Below, one piece after another: positions 61,054 through 64,000 of a stretch of 64,000 nucleotides of DNA. A model generated the notes under the pieces. It saw nothing but the letters and a program-made list of their open reading frames with translations. It was not told the DNA's origin and ran no database searches. The translations under genes and the position numbers were made by a program. Within the stretch, counting starts at the first letter, position 1, and every line of letters starts with the position of its first letter. Location: contig CAWZYM010000378.1 of assembly GCA_963966185.1 (NCBI GenBank), positions 1-64,000 of the forward strand, given 5' to 3'. Origin of the DNA: Rhabditoides inermis (taxonomy: Eukaryota > Nematoda > Chromadorea > Rhabditida > Rhabditidae).

Positions 61054-62942
61054 ATCATATCCGTCATATCGCGCACTTATCAAATCGCTTTTCTTCTCCG
61101 AGATATTGCGTTGACCTGAATTGCATTCCTGCCGTGTACATCTCACTACACGAATCGACAAATCCAAAATCGCAAGGGCCTAATGGATAAGTTTCGACAG
61201 ATACTTCACTCAGACTAAACCCTTTGTGTTTCATCTCCGTTGTTGTATTCTTGATATCGGCAGTAAATCAATTCAAAAAGGGATCTTTGGAAGACAGCCA
61301 AGTCTGGCCTCATCACGAGCTAATTCGCTTAGCGAGACAAAAGAGCGTGACCTACATAAATCGTGATGCGATGCATAGTTATCATTCTTGGTTCATCAAA
61401 ACTCGAATCAACGGTTGTTGCAATTTCTGTCGTTTGCACGCACTAGTTTCAAATCAAAGTCAGAATTTTATTCAGATTCGCGTTTTATCAACATTGAACA
61501 TTGGTCCGATCAAAATAAACTAGTCGATAATTAATCAATACTTGCAGTCGGCTCGCGCTATCAGTCGTACTGCACCCTTCCTCGCCCCGAGGCCATCGAC
61601 CCGATCACACTAGAGGAGATGCACGGAACTGCCTTCTACGGCGGAGTGCCCGCCAAGGTATCGATTTATAGATTGGTTATTGATTTAAAATACTATTGAT
61701 TGCTTTGGTCATTGATCATTGATTATCGATTGAATCCCCTCTCATTCAGATGGTCTCTCGTGCCCCGTCCACCGTGCCTCCGCCCGTGCCGTCGATGCCC
61801 GGAATGGCTAGCGACTTTGTGCGCCCGCCCACCTTCGCCCCGCCCCCTCTCATGCAGGCCCCGCCCATGCTCGCCCCGCCCCCCGTCGACATCGTCAGCT
61901 GGAACGCGGTGTCGCTGATCTGCAGCATGCAGGTGCGGACAATTCGATTATCGTATGAATTATTGATTTTGTTGACTGACCAAAGTTTTCTAGATGATCT
62001 CGGCTATCGCCATCTTTGGACTCGGAGTGACACGGATGCTAATGGTATGGAGAGAGAGAGAGAGAGAGAGAGAGGGGGAGGGGGATAGAGAGAGAGGATG
62101 TATTGATTGATTATCGATTGTTTTTCAGGGCGCCAAGTGGGCTATCGGCGTAGAGCTGGCGTTCGCTCTCTCCGTCTTCCTCGCGGGTCCGTCTTTTCAT
62201 TCAAATTTGCATAATGCCTGTGAATCATATGTTTATTTTGACTCTGCAATTAGTAGGTGGCTTGAAACGTATAATAACTACTGCAGCTCGGTATCTAAAA
62301 AGTAAAAAGGCAATTAGACACGTCAAATCAGCCAACATGTTATTCTACGAAACGTATCCAGTTCACAAAACGTATCAAAACCAGCATGCCATTCCGCATC
62401 AGCCTTGATCGGTATCTACTCTCTTAGAACAGTTACCACACAACAGAATGGAAATGGTAATAGGACTACAAGTAACAAGTTTGTAGCCCCGATCAGGATT
62501 CGAAAGGCATCAAACTCATTCCATGAAACGCATCCCCTTCAGCCCTAATCGGCATCTACTCTATCCGCGGCCGGTCCGCTTCGGCTGCCGTCTTCTCTCT
62601 CGCATGGAGTGGAGTGAACGGAGTGCTGGCTCTCATACCCATGTGCATTGGTGAGTTCTACTGTCTTGTCCTCGTTAAACAAGGGCTATTGGGCTGTCTG
62701 TCCTCCACCATTCATCCTCTATCCTAGAATACAATACTCACTGTCCGTTTATGTGGGTCTGTTTATACATCAGATAAATAGGATTTATGATTATTTTTGA
62801 TATATGTTATAATTATCTGCAATGCAGCCCTGCTGCCAACGATTCCATGGACGTTTTCGGGAGCTGAAGCCTCCCTCTTCTCCTCCCACACTGAACCCAT
62901 CGAGTTCGACCTCACACTAGCCGTCGTGTGCCTCATTCAGGT

Positions 62943-62993
<51 letters not shown>

Positions 62994-63132
62994 CCCCTTT
63001 CAGTTCTTCCTCTCTCTGCTCGCTTCCGTCTCGCTCTCCCGCTCCCTCGGCAGGGCAGTCGAGGCAGTCGACCGTCTTCGCATGCCGGTCGGGGCTGACA
63101 ACGCAGGCTTCGAGATGCCTATCAAGGCGTGA
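58624..63132 (+). CDS. Pro-rich protein with four membrane helices, family unknown
   Basis: Thirteen exons: 58624-58686, 59076-59147, 59641-59725, 59897-60001, 60191-60280, 60477-60614, 61548-61657, 61750-61932, 61994-62044, 62129-62186, 62543-62650, 62828-62940, 63004-63132; 434 residues with exact phases. About 260 N-terminal residues are disordered, basic then Pro-rich (STVPPPVPSMPGM, APPPLMQAPPMLAPPPVD). Four hydrophobic segments follow: SWNAVSLICSMQMISAIAIFG, IGVELAFALSVFLAALIGIY, FSLAWSGVNGVLALIPMCIA and FDLTLAVVCLIQFFLSLLAS, with a short acidic extracellular-type loop (EASLFSSHTEP) between the last two. The arrangement is tetraspan/MARVEL/MS4A-like but I cannot assign a family. The Pro-rich tail may bind SH3 or WW domains (inference). 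A decayed or alternative copy of the start of exon 11 lies at 62403. Confidence 0.85.
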
Positions 63133-64000
63133 GACTATCTGCCTGTTCTGGCTTCTTCATGTCGCTCTGTTTCAAGCGTGTCTTTCGAACGCGTGAGGGA
63201 TTCGTGTGGCTACTCCTTTTTGTAAACACGTTTAGTGATCATGTTTTCAAAGTCCCGATCATCTTGTGTGTGTAGCGATTTCATTTTGTGATTCTGATTG
63301 AGCACTGATTGTTGAGCTGACTCTCGACCTCCTTGGCCCTCCCTTTCACTCCCCGTCCATGGGAACGTCCTGCATAGCCCTTCGGTTCATTGGCCTTGCA
63401 CAGCGTGTGCGTAGTTAATAGACATTCCCCAATCCATAATAAGTAATAAGTGTCCCCCTCATAATTCCATGCTTTGTCTCTTACTCTGTGTACGGTTCGC
63501 TCACTCGATCTACACACAGAAAAAATGGATAGTTAATATTAACTGCATATGAGAAAATGCTATGAAACTCTAATAAACAATTCATATGATCGCAACAGAT
63601 TTAATTGCAATGTCAATTAATTAAATATTATTGTACTGATTTTATATATAGGGTATCCCCCATTTTCACGGTACGCGAATTTTCACCGGTCGATCAGACA
63701 GGACCGAAATGACGAAGTTTTTATACAATTTCTTATTTCGCAAAACGGTGGTTTTGACGCGTTTTGGACTGTATTACGGTAACATACGACAACATCGAAA
63801 TTCTAACGAGATGAATCTCTCGGGGTGGTCGATAGGCACATCGATTCGAAAATTGGTGCGAATCTAACAACTTTGAAAAGAGTTATTAGATTTGGCGTAA
63901 ATCCCTTTATAAGAAGACCAAAAAAGTAGTTATCGATTCGATATCTAACGAACTAATCGATGAATTAAAAATAGCCGAAGACAATCTATGGGGAACGAGG
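63133..64000. other. 3' UTR and right-edge intergenic DNA
   Basis: An AATAAA at 63572-63577 lies 440 bases after the stop at 63132 and may end that gene's transcript. Beyond it the sequence is AT-rich with no open frame of note up to the window edge. Confidence 0.5.

Overview
The window is gene-rich DNA from a nematode. The evidence is TTTCAG/TTNCAG 3' splice sites throughout, start codons a few bases after an acceptor-like site (the pattern of spliced-leader trans-splicing), closely spaced genes, and a neurexin tail ending DFKEWYV. Species is not determinable from sequence alone; introns are longer and far richer in (GA)n/(CT)n tracts than in Caenorhabditis elegans. No bacterial, viral, CRISPR or canonical tRNA/rRNA genes were found.

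Layout. 2801-40046 (+): a very large alpha-type neurexin gene (nrx-1) that enters the window without its signal-peptide exon. I placed about 57 coding exons (about 1,706 residues) whose phases join without a break. The order is LNS1, EGF1, LNS2, LNS3, EGF2, LNS4, LNS5, EGF3, LNS6, mucin-like stalk, one membrane helix and a cytoplasmic tail with a C-terminal PDZ ligand. Its introns hold a small antisense gene (12859-13924), a 5'-truncated non-LTR retrotransposon (22465-23545), a TTAA-flanked MITE (9421-9767) and a tRNA-derived SINE-like unit (31598-31660). They also hold candidate exons outside the canonical model: a Thr-rich cassette (19313-19909), a possible start exon for a short isoform (34996-35228) and a second copy of a cytoplasmic-tail exon (39467-39586). 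41270-41688 (+): small two-exon gene of unknown function. 42137-44305 (+): translation initiation factor eIF5, six exons, 428 residues. 44765-46471 (+): HORMA-domain meiotic chromosome-axis protein, eleven exons, 391 residues, close enough behind eIF5 to be an operon partner. 47120-51221 (-): orphan seven-helix receptor, thirteen exons, 398 residues, with a foldback element in one intron. 51222-58623: about 7.4 kb without a convincing gene, between two head-to-head genes. 58624-63132 (+): 434-residue protein with a long Pro-rich disordered N-terminus and four membrane helices.

Function. Neurexin is a presynaptic adhesion receptor; the neighbours are a mix of housekeeping (eIF5), meiotic (HORMA) and membrane genes with no common pathway evident. 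All exon models are manual readings of frame, splice-site sequence and family similarity, with no transcript support; the strongest support is that exon phases close exactly in the five multi-exon models (neurexin, eIF5, HORMA, GPCR, four-helix protein).
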